This document shows, piece after piece, positions 11,530 through 22,733 of a stretch of 64,000 nt of DNA (the first letter of the stretch is position 1; each line of letters starts with the position of its first letter). Made by a program: the position numbers and the translations under genes. This DNA comes from Peromyscus leucopus (Eukaryota; Chordata; Mammalia; Rodentia; Cricetidae): positions 114,004,240 to 114,068,239 of the forward strand of contig NC_051064.1 in NCBI RefSeq assembly GCF_004664715.2. Reading direction: 5' to 3'. The notes under the pieces are model-generated. The model had not been told where the DNA came from. It searched no databases and saw only the letters and a program-made list of their open reading frames with translations.

Positions 11530-12000
11530 ACATACACACACACACATCACACAAACATATGATTTATTAGAGTGGCTTACAAGCTGTGGTACAGGTAGTT
11601 CAACAATGATTATCTCCTGTACAGGCCAAGAATTCTATACTTCAGTCTGTGAGACTGGATGTCTCAACAGTTCCATTCTGGTGTTGGAGTCCCAGAGGAT
11701 TACTGGAGAGGTAATGGTATTCTATCTACTCTCTAATGCCAAAGATGTAGTGAAGGAATACTAGTGAAGGAATGCCTCAGCAACAAGATAGATGATATTA
11801 CTGGGGAGAGTAATGACAAGCAGGCAAAAAGCAAGCTTCCTTCTTCCCTATTGTCTTGTGTGAGATGGCACCAGAAGGTAAAGCCCAGACTTAGGTTAGC
11901 TCTTCACACCTCAAATGATGCAATCAAGAAGATCCCTCATATGTATACCCAGTGCTTGAGTTTTAGTTGATTCCAGATGTAGTCAAGTTTACAATCAAGA
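11464..12000 (-). mobile_element. Rodent LTR relic, antisense, with embedded (AC)n
   Basis: Begins near 'CAGTTCTGTAAAGGAACTG', has an AC-rich tract at 11,495-11,547, then ATTTATTAGAGTGGCTTACA, repeated 'AGTGAAGGAATGCC' text, 'AAGCAAGCTTCCTTCTTCCC' and a terminal 'CCAGATGTAGTCAAGTTTAC'. This is the order of a common rodent MaLR/ERVL-class LTR read backwards. The open frames at 11,489-11,970 are by-products of it. Confidence 0.65.
11495..11547. repeat. Interrupted (AC)n microsatellite
   Basis: Mostly AC dinucleotides with two CATACA interruptions, inside the LTR relic at 11,464-12,000. Confidence 0.95.
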
Positions 12001-12040
12001 TTAGCCTTTAGCTTTCACAGTCAGTAAATACTAGATCATG

Positions 12041-12404
12041 TGTAGTCGGAAGGTTTCTCTGGTCCTACCAAGCTCCTGTAGTCTTGCAGCTGCTTATAAA
12101 ATAATCACTGAGAAGCTTATATTAATTATAACTGCTTGGCCATTAGCTCGGGCTTATTACTGACTAGCTCTTACACTTAACCCATAATTCTTATCTATGT
12201 TTAGCCATGTGGCTTGCTAGCTTTTCTCAGTGCTGCCTTGTCATCTTGCTTTCTCTGTGTCTGGCTAGCAACTCCTGACTCTGTCCTTCCTCTTCCCAGA
12301 ATTCTCCTAGTCTGCTTATCTGCCTCTACTTCCTGCCTGGCTACTGGCCAATCAGCACTTTATTTATGAACCATTCAGAGCATACAGAATGACATCCCAC
12401 AGCA
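12041..12404 (-). mobile_element. Family A solo LTR (ERVK-like), copy 1
   Basis: A 364-bp element bounded by TG and CA with a perfect 6-bp duplication, ATCATG, at 12,035-12,040 and 12,405-12,410. Six-base duplications are typical of class II (ERVK) retroviruses. On its own strand it starts TGCTGTGGGATG and has an ATTGG (inverted CCAAT) box just inside that end; the second box is mutated in this copy. No internal viral genes. Four further copies are at 19,862, 25,941, 52,035 and 60,133. Confidence 0.88.
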
Positions 12405-12410
12405 ATCATG

Positions 12411-12569
12411 AGTTGAAAGTATTTCTGAAACTGCCATGTTTGACCTTCTTAGAGGAAAGCAAGTAAAGATAACCTAGCACATCAAGTCTTTTCCAAGTTC
12501 AGAAGCAGTAAGACAAAGTCCGTACCCAGTGAACATGTTCTTCAGGCCTCTCAGTGGGTCAGGCCAGCT
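12411..12569. other. Unassigned sequence
   Basis: No recognisable feature between a solo LTR and an L2 relic. Confidence 0.25.
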
Positions 12570-12920
12570 AAAGTCTTAAATGCCTTAGGGCCTTTACCCT
12601 TGCTGTTCCCCTGTCTAGGAAAATTCTTAGCTAGTAAACAAGATTCCTTGTTATTCAGATCTTGGCATAGATGGTACTTCCTAAATCCACAATTCAAATA
12701 TATTACCTAGCCATGGCTTTTATAGAGCAGTTATTGTTGTGATTTTTATTGAAGCTATGTTTGAGTTTTTGTTTATTGCTTATTTTCTTTTACTTGAATA
12801 TGTAGTCTCTAAAGGCATGTTCATGTCATCATCAAAGTATATACTCAAAACACAGGGGCACATAATGTCATGGTATAAGCTAAGTATTTCTTAAATGAAT
12901 GCATCAGCAAATGCCCTTAT
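12570..12920 (+). mobile_element. L2 relic, sense
   Basis: Matches the end of L2 ORF2 and its 3' UTR: GCCTTTACCCTTGCTGTTCC near 12,591, the CTGTCTAGGAAAATTCTTAG block, TACTTCCTAAATCCACAATT, and GTTTGAGTTTTTGTTTATTG near 12,759. A mammal-wide LINE, heavily diverged. Confidence 0.65.
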
Positions 12921-13264
12921 GTAAGAAATGATTAAGTGGCAACTGTCAGAGGAGACAACATTTGTCTAAGGTCAAGGAATGCACATTGAAATCATGAAAT
13001 GAATATTGGCCTAGTTTCTAGTTCCAACTCTTTCTCCAATTCATACATAAATCAGTTGAAATTTCTACCAAGGTTTGTTGGATGTCTTCTGTTAGACTTT
13101 TGCTTAACTGCTTGTATATCTATTTTATTTAGCTGTTGTAGAAAATGGGGGGTTATGTAGCCAGCATAAACAGTGATAGCCTGAAATCCCTGTAACTGAG
13201 CAAGATGAAGGCTTATTCTGACTAATATCTCAGAGTGGCATTCAGAAGAAAGCTTTTTTGAGTT
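12921..13264. other. Unassigned sequence
   Basis: No recognisable gene or repeat up to the family B LTR. The minus-strand frame at 13,052-13,312 has no motif and runs into that LTR. Confidence 0.3.
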
Positions 13265-13270
13265 CCCATC

Positions 13271-13719
13271 TGTAGATGTAACCGTCTTATTAAATAAGAA
13301 ACACAGAGCCAATGCAGAGATGAAAGCCCAAGAGGTCAGAGCTAAGAGCTAAAAACCTTACCCTTCACTGCTGCTGCTGTCCTCTTCAGCCAAGAGACCT
13401 CCATCCTGTGTGTTTGTCCTTTTTACTGCCTTTCTATCTGCCTTCTCATTGGTTGTAAACCCAACAACATGACTTCCTCTATACAGACTCCAGGTCTTCT
13501 ATGGTTGGTTTTGAGATTAATGGCATGTGTCTCCATGCTGGCTGTATCCTTGAACACACAGAGATCTGCCTAGCTCTGCCTCCCAAGTGCTGGGATTAAA
13601 GGCATGCACCACCACCGCCCAGCTTCTGCTATGGCTTGCTATAGCTCTGACCCCCAGGCAACTTTATTTATTAACATACAAATAAAATCACATTTCAGTA
13701 CAAATAAAACATCACCACA
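13271..13719 (-). mobile_element. Family B solo LTR (ERVK-like), copy 1
   Basis: A 449-bp element reading TGTAGATGTAACC on the left and ending CACCACA, with a perfect 6-bp duplication, CCCATC, at 13,265-13,270 and 13,720-13,725. The real orientation is minus, starting TGTGGTG. The segment at 13,555-13,620 is the reversed start of a B1 (CAAGTGCTGGGATTAAAGGC), so the LTR itself carries B1-derived sequence. Other copies are at 26,299, 27,999 and 47,701, all minus. Confidence 0.88.
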
Positions 13720-13725
13720 CCCATC

Positions 13726-13964
13726 CTCACTTGGATCTAGCATTCCCTGGAAAGCTACTTTCCTCAAACAATTCAACTTCAAAAAAGAGCATAAATGATT
13801 GCACCTGGATTTTATGTCCAAGCTTATAATTAGCATACATCATTTTTATACATATTTCTTTGGCTAGGACCTGGTCACTTGGAATAATTTAATTACAGAG
13901 TATTGTGGATATGTAGGTTTGCAAAGAAAGAGAATTTGGGATTGGCCAACATTTAACTGCTATC
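13726..13964. other. Unassigned sequence
   Basis: No recognisable feature. Confidence 0.25.
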
Positions 13965-14075
13965 TGTCATAATATTGTCACCATTTTATAAATAAGAAAA
14001 GCTTTTAATGACTAGCCTGTGATCCCACAATAATGTGGGAATGTAGTTATAGCACCAAAACATCTCTTCCTTTGC
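13965..14075 (-). mobile_element. MIR-like relic, antisense
   Basis: Reversed MIR order: TTGTCACCATTTTATAAATAAGAAAAGC, then 'GACTAGCCTGTGATCCCAC' at the core position. Diverged. The long motif is at 13,975-14,002. Confidence 0.5.
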
Positions 14076-16594
14076 TCTCTACATATAGAGGTATATTTTC
14101 AGGATTATTTTTCCTGGAGAATGTTTCTGTAATGGGAATATAATGGAGAATCCCACTACATAAAAGAGATTAACAGGAGCAAAGTATTGTGTACACTGAG
14201 AAGCTTCCTTGGGGACCTTCTAAGGCTTCTGTGGCCTTGTGGGAATTTCATCATCAAGTGGTCTCAGTGGTCTCTTTCAACATGCTTCAGCTCTTGATTT
14301 CTTGGTATTTCTGTATGAGGCAGAAGGTTTAAGTCATGAATATATTCCAGAACTGGGTGCTTGTCATCAAAGTTTTCTGTCTTAGGGCCCAGAAATAAGC
14401 TGTGAAATTGTAAATGAAATTGTGGTGATTCATACATTGAGTCTTAGGAATCTTTTTCTCACTTTCCACATCCATGCAAAAAGTTGTCGAATTGTACAGG
14501 GCATACTCTGAAGACTTCCCCAATAGAATAAAAGCTAAAGGAACTGAGAACTTTTTAATTTTGTAAAGTGCACTCTTCCTTTTAATTTACTTAATATAGA
14601 AATTTAATGTCCTGCAGTTTACTGAACAAATAACATTGAAAGTATTTTAGAGCCAGCTTGGGAGCTTGCCTTTGGTTGCTGGTTTGACTTTATTATTTGA
14701 TTATCCAGATAAAGGCCAGCAGTAACAATGCACTCTGCCTTAAGTGGTTCAGAAGGGTTATCTCTTGCCCATTACCAATTCTAAATACAAGATTTATATT
14801 CAAGGAGAAAAATCACACAAAAGCAATTCACTGTATTTGCTCAAGTTATTCCCTTGAATAATATGTTTAGTTATCTGGCCTGGATTTTGATGATTATACT
14901 TTTTTTGAAGCTTCCTAACCTTTGGAGGTTGGCAAATTTGATGGAACTCTATTTGTTAAAATACTACATACTAGAGACCCAGTTTGTGCCAGGTGGTTAC
15001 CAAAGATGTTCAGAACAGCCTAGAGTCTTTATCTCCTGTGTTTAGGTCGCATGTCTTATGATTCAGTGAAGGCTTCTTGCACTACTTTCAGGTATTTCTC
15101 CAGGTGCTCTTTTCTAAACATATCTTACCTGAGCAGATTCTGATTGCCAGAGCAGCCATTTGGGGGAAGGGTGGTGTTGCAATTTATTTGGATCTTTACT
15201 TTTGAATGTGCTTTGATTCAGACACATGACATAAACATGGACCAGACTAGCTCATTTGCTTCACAAAAGATGTAGAACAAAATTGTAGAGAGAAATAAAG
15301 CATTCTCTGAAAATGAAATTGAAAATTATTTATTAGATAGAATACCCAGGTACCAGGTAGAGTTTCAGAATTAAAGACAAGAGAGTTATCTGAAAAGATA
15401 CCCAAGTATCTGAAGTCATAAGGATATGCTGCTATTAGACTTTATATTAACTTCCTATTAACAAATAAAATTTTAATATGCAGAAGTGGATATTAAAGAC
15501 AAAGGAACTGAATGAACAAAGATTAAAATATATATTCCATATTCTTTAAGGAATATCTATTTCTTGTTTTAAGCACCTTTGACTTCCTTTATAAATTCCC
15601 AAACTTGTTTTCTGTTTCCAGTCTACTATCTCCTCCTTACTCCTCTTAGATTTTTAAAGACAATAAGATAGATCCCTTTGTTTTCCTTTGCAGAAATTTG
15701 GGCACCTTCTTACTTGAGTAGCTAAACTTCAATAATTCGGGCAATTTAACTGATTCAGATTGAACACTACACTGATAATTACCTTGTTCTTCCTTCTTCC
15801 CACCACCCACAGGAGTCTGATGGATCATTAATGACAAGATTAAAGAGAGAGTGATCTCGGTGCATTATTGGCGCTCAATAAATGTTAAATAATTGTAGAA
15901 ATAGGACCCAGTGGAAATTGGCATTCTGCAGCCAAAACAGGAGTCACAGAGTGTGTCTTCACTGATAATCAGGTTTTACAATTCAGGGAAGGCAAAGACT
16001 ATGCACCATTTCTCATTATTGAAAATCCACATGCATTTGTAGAGGAAAGTCTAATGAATAATCTAGTTCTAGGTAATAGAAGCCTCTACTGTGGAGGAAA
16101 GTACTAAACATCAGATGCTGCCCTGGGGATTCACTTTCTCTCCTGCTGGAAGAGCTTCCAGCTACCTAAACGAGCAGGTGTGGACAATAAGGATGTAATG
16201 GCCACTGGACTATTGGGCATACAAGTATTTTACTGTGAGCATCCGAAGTCCTGCCCTAAAGCACTTGAAAAGCCAGATACCCATCTGTTAATTGAAAATC
16301 CTGACTGCCAACATGAGGGCTAACTTTGCCAAGCCTGGATTGTGTGGTGTTAATGGCTTTGGGTAGAGCCTTGTGCTGCTTTCTGGCAGGAAGGCTCCTG
16401 TTTGATGCTGAAAAGCCCAAAATTTATATTTTAAAACATATTTTATTTGACAGCCAGAATCTAATGACTCTGACTTCATCTGTCTGTCTGCAGATCTCTG
16501 CTTGAGAATTTTAAACCTACAGCAAACTAGCTCCTCACAGTTTATAAAGCACATTTCCTACCAGCTATCTCATTTGAGATGTCTGGCAACTAAG
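14076..16594. other. Unassigned, mostly single-copy sequence
   Basis: About 2.5 kb without a supported gene. A short 'GCGCTCAATAAATGTTAAAT' block near 15,870 is the tail of a MIR or L2 relic. Open frames at 14,329-14,523, 14,854-15,045, 15,646-15,837 and 16,288-16,554 have no recognisable motifs. Confidence 0.35.
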
Positions 16595-16740
16595 AGAATA
16601 AGAGAACCTAATATGTGTGAGTGTTTAACACACCATCTCATTGAAGCTCTGACATCTTTCAAGGTAGGGTTTTAAATGTCTGTTTTTCATATAAAGATCC
16701 AAGGCACCAAGAAGTAATACATTTCTTTAGCTTGTACTTT
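16595..16740 (-). mobile_element. MIR-like relic, antisense
   Basis: Reads as a reversed MIR with its 3' extension: AATATGTGTGAGTGTTTAAC, 'CACCATCTCATTGAAGCTC', AAGGTAGGGTTTTAAATGTC, ATAAAGATCCAAGGCACC. Confidence 0.5.
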
Positions 16741-16899
16741 GGCTGGATAGAAAATGTTAATAAACCTTATATTAATCTTGGACTTAATTATACTATGATT
16801 TCTCATGGAAGAAGACCATGTTCTGAACACCTGTTTCAAACTAAGAAATTATTTTGTGTGGTAATTATTATCATCATTATTTGATAGATCTGTTGCACC
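16741..16899. other. Unassigned sequence
   Basis: No clear feature; a TTATTATCATCATTATT stretch at 16,864-16,880 may be MIR tail. Confidence 0.2.
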
Positions 16900-17070
16900 T
16901 GTAAACACATATTGACACCGCCTATATGTCAGGAACTCTTCCAGGCACTGTATAAATATATCTGAATAAAGAACAGAAGTCCTCCTCTCATTAACCTTAC
17001 ATTCTAATATTCTAATAGGAGGAGATGATAAATAAACACAAGGATTATACTTTGTAAAATACAGAGGCTT
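16900..17070. mobile_element. Ancient mammal-wide repeat fragment
   Basis: 'ATGTCAGGAACTCTTCCAGG' near 16,926 and 'AACCTTACATTCTAATATTC' near 16,994 match an old mammal-wide repeat (L2 or old L1 3' class, family not fixed). Confidence 0.45.
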
Positions 17071-17249
17071 TGGGTTGGATGATCATAGAAGTATTAGTTA
17101 AGATAAAACATTTAAATTCATCCAAATGTCAAGAAAGAGCCAGTTTTAGCAATGGCTGAAGGATTATAATTACAAGCAGAGAGAATAGTAAGTAAACAGA
17201 CCTTAAAGGGAAAAAATAATCTCTGTGATTTACAAAGATTAATTTATGT
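17071..17249. other. Unassigned sequence
   Basis: No recognisable feature. Confidence 0.2.
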
Positions 17250-17545
17250 GTCAAGTTGACTGGGATAAGGAATGCCTACATATTAAACATTAGTCTTAGT
17301 ATATCTATGAGGATATTTCTGGATGATATTAGCATTTGAATCAGCTTGAGTAAAGCAAAAGATGCTTCCCCACTGCATGAGAACTTCATCTAATTAAGCA
17401 ACAGAAGTGAATAGCATATGAATTCTTGCCTGTAACAGACTGCTGATTATGGCAATTCACTGTCTCTTATTAACTGCCATAGACCTGGGGCATCAGTCTT
17501 TCTTTTCCTTTGCAACATGTACTCAGACTGGAGGGTGTACATTGA
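17250..17545 (+). mobile_element. ERVL/MaLR-class LTR relic, sense
   Basis: The order 'GTGTCAAGTTGACTGGGATA', TATGAGGATATTTCTGGATG, 'ATTAGCATTTGAATCAGCTT', GAGTAAAGCAAAAGATGCTT, then 'GGGGCATCAGTCTTTCTTTT' matches an old mammalian LTR. The frame at 17,449-17,796 partly overlaps it. Subfamily uncertain. Confidence 0.6.
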
Positions 17546-18689
17546 CTCTCTTGGCTTTCAGCTCTTTAGAGCAGGGCTACAACAAAGTCATTATACATAG
17601 TGGGTTTCTAGCTTACTTGATACACAGCCTCAAACATTTTAGGGTCCTTAAATGTGCAAGCCAGTTACTTAACTCACACACATGTGCACACATGCCCCAA
17701 GTGGTTTTATATAACATGTGTGTGAAGTTTCTTTGCATAACTCAGTCATATTTTCATTTTAGAAAAAGAACCTACAAAGTTCTAGGAAAGCTGTGAATGA
17801 TGAGAAGAGAGTCTAAAGTGAAACTGGAAAGATAGGAAAGGCTAGATTTCTTAGAGCCTTTTAGCTTAAAATAAAAATATATGTTTTCTCTACACTTGAT
17901 AGGAGGTAAGCACATATTTTAAATATTAGAACGGCATGGTTTAACTTTTTTTTTTAAACAGTCACCCTTCATAGTATGTGGGGAATTGATTATATATAGA
18001 AAATATTGAAATGCCAGTTAGGAAACTATTGCAGCTACTGATATAAGAAATACCAGTGCCTTGGGTAGAGTCTTATTAATAGAAAGAGAAGCAAACAGGC
18101 TTTAGGTATATTTGGTGGTTGTGTAAATATGACTTGTCTAGGTGGGGCAAAGAGAGTGGCATTAAAGGGTACTTGAAGACTTTTAGTCTTAGTAGGTGAG
18201 TGAATGGGAGTTTCATTCACTGAGAAAAGCTGATGGGAAAGTATATATTGAGAGTAAAATATCAAAAATTGCCTTTGAAATTTCAGATGCTTATTGGACA
18301 GTAAAATGAAGGTTAAGTGGACTGTGGTATATTTCTAAGAGTCAAGGCTATGTATATTCAGAGATAAAATGCTTTGCCTACTGTGATACAAAAAAGTGTC
18401 AGAGCCTCTTGGACAGAAGGTCCAGCTGTTTCTTAGCCCCGAGTTGGCATTGGCTATCAGTCAACATAGAACCAGGCATGAAGATAAAATCTGCTGATTG
18501 TAGGAATTTTCTTTTGAAATTCCTCACTCTCATTAACTAGGTCATTCTTCTTCCTTACGTAACTGATTAGAAATACTTTTTCATACTTCCTTTGGCAAAC
18601 AGCCTGCTCTGTCACCAAGGACTTAGTCAGGAAGAAGGAGTCCAATTCCCAAGGAGAAAAACTGTGGCCATTATAGATCCATTTAAACA
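17546..18689. other. Unassigned sequence
   Basis: More than 1.1 kb without a supported gene or repeat apart from a short T run near 17,947. Minus-strand frames at 18,035-18,265 and 18,457-18,645 have no motif. Confidence 0.3.
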
Positions 18690-18875
18690 GTGTTGAAGAA
18701 CATGTGCTTCATATTATGCCCCTGAGTTTTTAAATTCTGTCCACTTGATGATTACATGTTAAAACTTCTGTATCTCTTTCTCTATGTATAAAGTGAAAAT
18801 ATTAGCACATGAATTAACTATGGCAGTCTATGTAGTTCCTCATATCTGTCATTTGATAAATATAGACTTTTATCT
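18690..18875 (+). mobile_element. MIR-like relic, sense
   Basis: Decayed MIR order: a CTGTATCTCTTTCTCTATG block at 18,769 in the CAGTTTCCTCATCTG position, then 'ATAAAGTGAAAATATTAGC'. Weak. Confidence 0.4.
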
Positions 18876-19855
18876 GAATTATGATTGTTACAATACTTTA
18901 GTCATTTTGCATGATGTGTCTTTACTTTCAAAAGTAACATGAGCTTAAGGGAATTAATATTTTCAATGATGCAAATTGTCAAATGACTCTCAAAATATCT
19001 AGTTTCAGAACCAAGGAGAGAGGCTGAAGATATCTTGATACCGGAGAGAGAACAAGCTAAATATTGGCTCTGAAGGAGCTGTTTTGGACACAGATTTTAG
19101 ATCAATTACAATTTCCTTGTCCATGTACTTGAAGTACAGTGCTTGCCACAGCTGTATGCATGGTTTCTATTCATAGGCTTGTGTGTATAGAATGAAAATA
19201 ATATGTATGAAAATAAGATACTAGCTTATGCAAAACTTCAGGGTGGTTTTACTTAAAATTATTATTCATGGCTATACAGCCAGTAAATGATAGTGACTAG
19301 ACAGAATTAACTCTGGACTCCTTTGAATACATCACTGGATCCCAACATCTGGTCTATTGCTGAGTACTTCATCTGCTTTCATTCAGTATACAAAACCAGT
19401 GGGAATCCATGCTTGGTCAAAGTTTTCTGGGCCAGATTTTATAATATATTTCTATAAATGAAACTTAGCTAATTTAAATAACTGCATTTTTTTCAGGTGG
19501 ATCAAATTGACCATGGCCAATATGAACCAGGACTTTTAGCATGAATCTAATTATATCTGTCTTATCCACAGTGTTCTTAAATTTGAAAAATATGATCTTT
19601 AGTTTTATGTTTTACAAATACTTTAGATGTATATATTCAATTATATATACTATCATTATTGATTATATATGGTCCTTTTACTCTTACTTATTATTTTTAT
19701 AATGCATTGATTACTCAAGGACTTATTTCCCAATAAAGCAAAAGGATCTTAACAACAATTCACTTGTCTTTCTGTTCTTCATTTCTATGCTTTGACCCTG
19801 AGGATAATTACTATCCTCAATTATATTTTTATTTTTAATATATTTTCTATTAAAC
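18876..19855. other. Unassigned sequence
   Basis: About 1 kb of AT-rich sequence with no recognisable gene or repeat. Confidence 0.3.
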
Positions 19856-19861
19856 TATGTG

Positions 19862-20228
19862 TGTAGCTGAATGTTTTTCTGTGTCTCACCTGGTCCATAG
19901 CTGCTCAGACCCAAATAAACACATATAGGTTTATATTATTTTTAAACTATGGCCATGGCAGGCTTCTTGCTAGCTAGCTCTTATATCTTAAATTAACCCA
20001 TTTCTGTAAATCTATACTTTGCCATGTGGCTTGTGGCTTACCAGTACTTTTACATCTTGCTTCTTCTGGCAGTAGCTAGCAGCATCTCTCTGCTCTGTCT
20101 TTCTCCTTCCTCTCTAGTTGGAATGTCCCACCTAACCTTATTCTGCCTCACCCTTGGCCAAACAGCTTTATTTATCAACCAATCAGAGCAACACATATTC
20201 ACAGCATACAGAATGACATCACCCATCA
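19862..20228 (-). mobile_element. Family A solo LTR (ERVK-like), copy 2
   Basis: A 367-bp LTR, TGTAGC to CATCA on the plus strand, with a perfect 6-bp duplication, TATGTG, at 19,856-19,861 and 20,229-20,234. It keeps one intact CCAAT box (AACCAATCAGAGC at 20,178); the second is mutated to GGCCAAACAG. The frames at 20,024-20,293 and 20,050-20,244 are chance frames in this LTR. Confidence 0.9.
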
Positions 20229-20234
20229 TATGTG

Positions 20235-20568
20235 GAAAGAACATATTGTTTACTTTTACATGTTATTTGTTAGAGGCTAGCCCAATCTACTGAGCAAGTT
20301 CCAGGACAGCCATGACTTTGTCACCAATACCAATGAGTAACATGAATTGATATTTTTCTATATCTTAGCATTGTTTCTTGGTTTAGGCATAAAACCTTTA
20401 GAAGTTCCACTGAATGATGTAATCAGTCTCTTGTTTTCTATTGTCTGGAGGTATTTGTTATTTGAAAATTGGTTGGAACTCACCTATAAAATATCTGCTG
20501 CAGGATTTTACTTAATGAAAAGCTTTTAATTCTTGTTTCATTGTCTTTACTGGCTATTGACTTATACA
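20235..20568. other. Unassigned sequence
   Basis: No recognisable feature between a solo LTR and the next L1. A 60-codon frame at 20,347-20,529 has no motif. Confidence 0.3.
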
Positions 20569-21467
20569 GGCTTCTTGCTTCTTTTTTTTCCTCTTTTTTA
20601 TTATTTTATTTTATTTTACAATACTATTCAGTTCTACATAACAGCCACAGATTCCCTTGTTCTCCCCCTTCCTGCCCCCCTCCCCTTCTCCCCACCCCAC
20701 TCCCCATTCCCACCTCCTCCAGAGCAAGGCCTCCTCCAAGGACTGAGATCAACCTGGTAGACTCAGTCCAGGCAGGTCCAGTCCCCTCCTCCCAGATTGA
20801 GCCAAGCGTCCCTGCATAAGTCCCAGGTTTCAAACAGCTAACTCATGCAATGAGCCCAGGACCTGGTACCACTGCCTAGTTGCCTCCCAAACAGATCAAG
20901 CCAATCAACTGTCTCGCCTATTCAGAGGGCCTGATGCAGTTGGGGGCCCCTCAGCCTTTGGTTCATAGTTCATGTGTTTCCATTTGTTTGGCTATTTGTC
21001 CCTGTGCTTTATCCAACCTTGGTTTCAACAATTCTTGATCATATAAACCCTCCTCTTTCTCGGTAATTAGACTCCCGGAGCTCCACCCAGGGCCTAGCCG
21101 TGGATCTCTGCATCCAGATTCCTCAGTCCTTGGATGGGGTTTCTGGCACGACTATTAGGGTGTTTGGCCATCCCTTCACCAGAGTAGGTCAGTCCCAGCT
21201 GTCTCTCGGCCATTTCTAGCAGTCTTTTGTGGGGGTATCTTTGTGGATTTCTGTGGGCCTTTTTAGCACTTTGTTTCTTCCTTTTCTCATGTGGTCTTCA
21301 TTTACCATGGTCTCCTATTTTTTGTTCTCCCTCTCTGTTCTTGATCCAGGTGGGATCTCCCACTGTCTTTCCCTCGACCCTCGCCGTTCATTGCTCCCAC
21401 TCATGTCCAGGCTGTTAATGTAGATCTATCTCATCCATTTCTCCGTCATTGGGTGATTCCCCGTGTC

Positions 21468-21654
21468 TTTTTTTTTTTTTTTTTTCGAGACAGGGTTTCT
21501 CTGTGTAGTTTTGTGCCTTTCCTGGAGCTCACTTGGTAGCCCAGGCTGGCCTGGAACTCACAGCGATCCGCCTGGCTCTGCCTCCTGAGTGCTGGGATTA
21601 AAGGCGTGCGCCACCACCGCCCGGCCTACATTTTTTTTTTTTTTTTTTTTTTTT
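21468..21654 (-). mobile_element. Cricetid-type B1 SINE at the L1 inversion junction
   Basis: T18 tail at 21,468-21,485, then 'CGAGACAGGGTTTCTCTGTG', the 'TTTTGTGCCTTTCCTGGAGC' segment that I associate with cricetid B1s, and 'AGTGCTGGGATTAAAGGCG'. Flanked by GATTCCCCGTGTCTT (21,455-21,469) and GATCCCCGTGTCTT (21,655-21,668), a duplication with a one-base indel. Odd: a second run, T24, lies on the far side at 21,631-21,654. Confidence 0.92.
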
Positions 21655-21670
21655 GATCCCCGTGTCTTAA

Positions 21671-21949
21671 TTGGGAATCAATCTCCCCCAAGATCCAGCT
21701 ATACCACTCTTGGGCATATACACAAGAAATGCTCAATCATACCACAAGAGCACTTGCTCAGCTATGTTTATATCAGCATTGTTTGTAATAGCCAAAACCT
21801 GGAAACAACCTAAATGCCCTTCAACTGAAGAATGGATAAATAAATTGTGGCACATATACACAATGGAATACTACTCAGCAGAGAAAAACAATGACATCAT
21901 GAGGTTTGCAGGCAAATGGATGGATCTAGAAAAAAATCATCCTGAGTGA
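21671..21949 (+). pseudogene. L1 ORF2 carboxy-terminal remnant
   Basis: An uninterrupted 92-codon frame encodes the L1 ORF2 protein C-terminus. It contains the hallmark CPSTEEWINKLWHIYTMEYY and ends with KWMDLE. It has no reverse transcriptase or endonuclease domain and no promoter, so it is a dead fragment carried in the inverted half of the L1 at 20,587-22,067. Confidence 0.9.
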
Positions 21950-22085
21950 GGTAACCCAGACTCAGAAAGGCAAATATGGTATGTACTCACTCATAGGAGG
22001 ATACTAGATGTGGAACAAGGATGACTGGATGCTACTCACATCACCAGTGAGGCTACCTGGAAAACAGGGCTTCTTGCTTCTTTTT

Positions 22086-22382
22086 AATTCCTTGCTAGGA
22101 GTTATACTTTTAAAGAATTGTACATTTTGTCAATAACACTTTATCTCAAAAAGTGCTACTATTTTGAGTTTAAGAACCCTCACCAGAAAGCATATTTATC
22201 CAACATTCTAAAAGCAGATCCTGTGCCTTCTTGATTACAGAAAAAGAGACCAAAGGTCAGAGAGTACATCACTAGGAAATAGTCAATTTGAAAGCAGGCT
22301 TGATTGAGTCCAAGGCTGGGCTCTTTTTTTATACCACACTGGCTCAGTCTTAAGTAATTTCCTGCCTTTTCTACCTCTTGTG
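22086..22382. other. Unassigned sequence
   Basis: No recognisable feature; frame 22,180-22,389 on the minus strand has no motif. Confidence 0.25.
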
Positions 22383-22565
22383 GTCCCAAACTTTAATGTG
22401 CATAGAAATTACTTTAGAGGCATAGTTATAAAACAAACAGAATTTTTTGGGCTCTTTAGGAATTTGTATTGATAGCCAGTAAGTTTTCACTGAGACCTTA
22501 GTTTCTTCATGTTTAAAAAGCATCCCAGGTATTGTTGATGTACTTGGCACCACTACTTTCCAGAA
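22383..22565 (+). mobile_element. MER5A-like hAT DNA transposon relic
   Basis: 'CCCAAACTTTAATGTGCATAG' at 22,385 and 'AAATTACTTTAGAGG' follow the MER5A start, with AATTTGTATTGATAGCCAGT in the position of its internal segment and CATCCCAGGTATTGTTGATG near its end. Mammal-wide, nonautonomous. The terminal inverted repeats are decayed. Confidence 0.62.
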
Positions 22566-22724
22566 TCCTGAGATAGATTGGGAAGATGTGGAGTATTGGA
22601 ATGGTGTCTTATTTATCTCATTATTCTCAGGAAGTAAGAACACAGAGAATTTTTTTAAAGAGATGTGTAAACAAAGTGAATCAACTAAGGTATCTATAGG
22701 CATCATGCACTTACTCTATTTGAT
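22566..22724. other. Unassigned sequence
   Basis: Short gap, no feature seen. Confidence 0.2.
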
Positions 22725-22733
22725 TCAAAAGCA

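Larger units (their letters stand above)
20587..22067 (-). mobile_element. Young L1 insertion with 5' inversion (twin priming)
   Basis: A perfect 18-bp target-site duplication (20,569-20,586 and 22,068-22,085, beginning GGCTTCTTGC) bounds the insertion. The left part, to about 21,467, is antisense L1 3' UTR starting with the T-rich tail. The right part, from 21,669, is sense ORF2 end plus the first bases of the 3' UTR. The two breakpoints are only some 15 bp apart in L1 coordinates, the classic product of twin priming. A B1 sits at the inversion junction. Confidence 0.93.

Noticed and set aside
12041..12404. Complete endogenous retrovirus
   Set aside because: No second LTR, primer-binding site, or gag/pol/env sequence lies next to any LTR copy; all are solo LTRs.
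20541..20833. Proline-rich frames on both strands
   Set aside because: They lie in the pyrimidine-rich antisense L1 3' UTR; the same frames recur in the L1 at 25,114.
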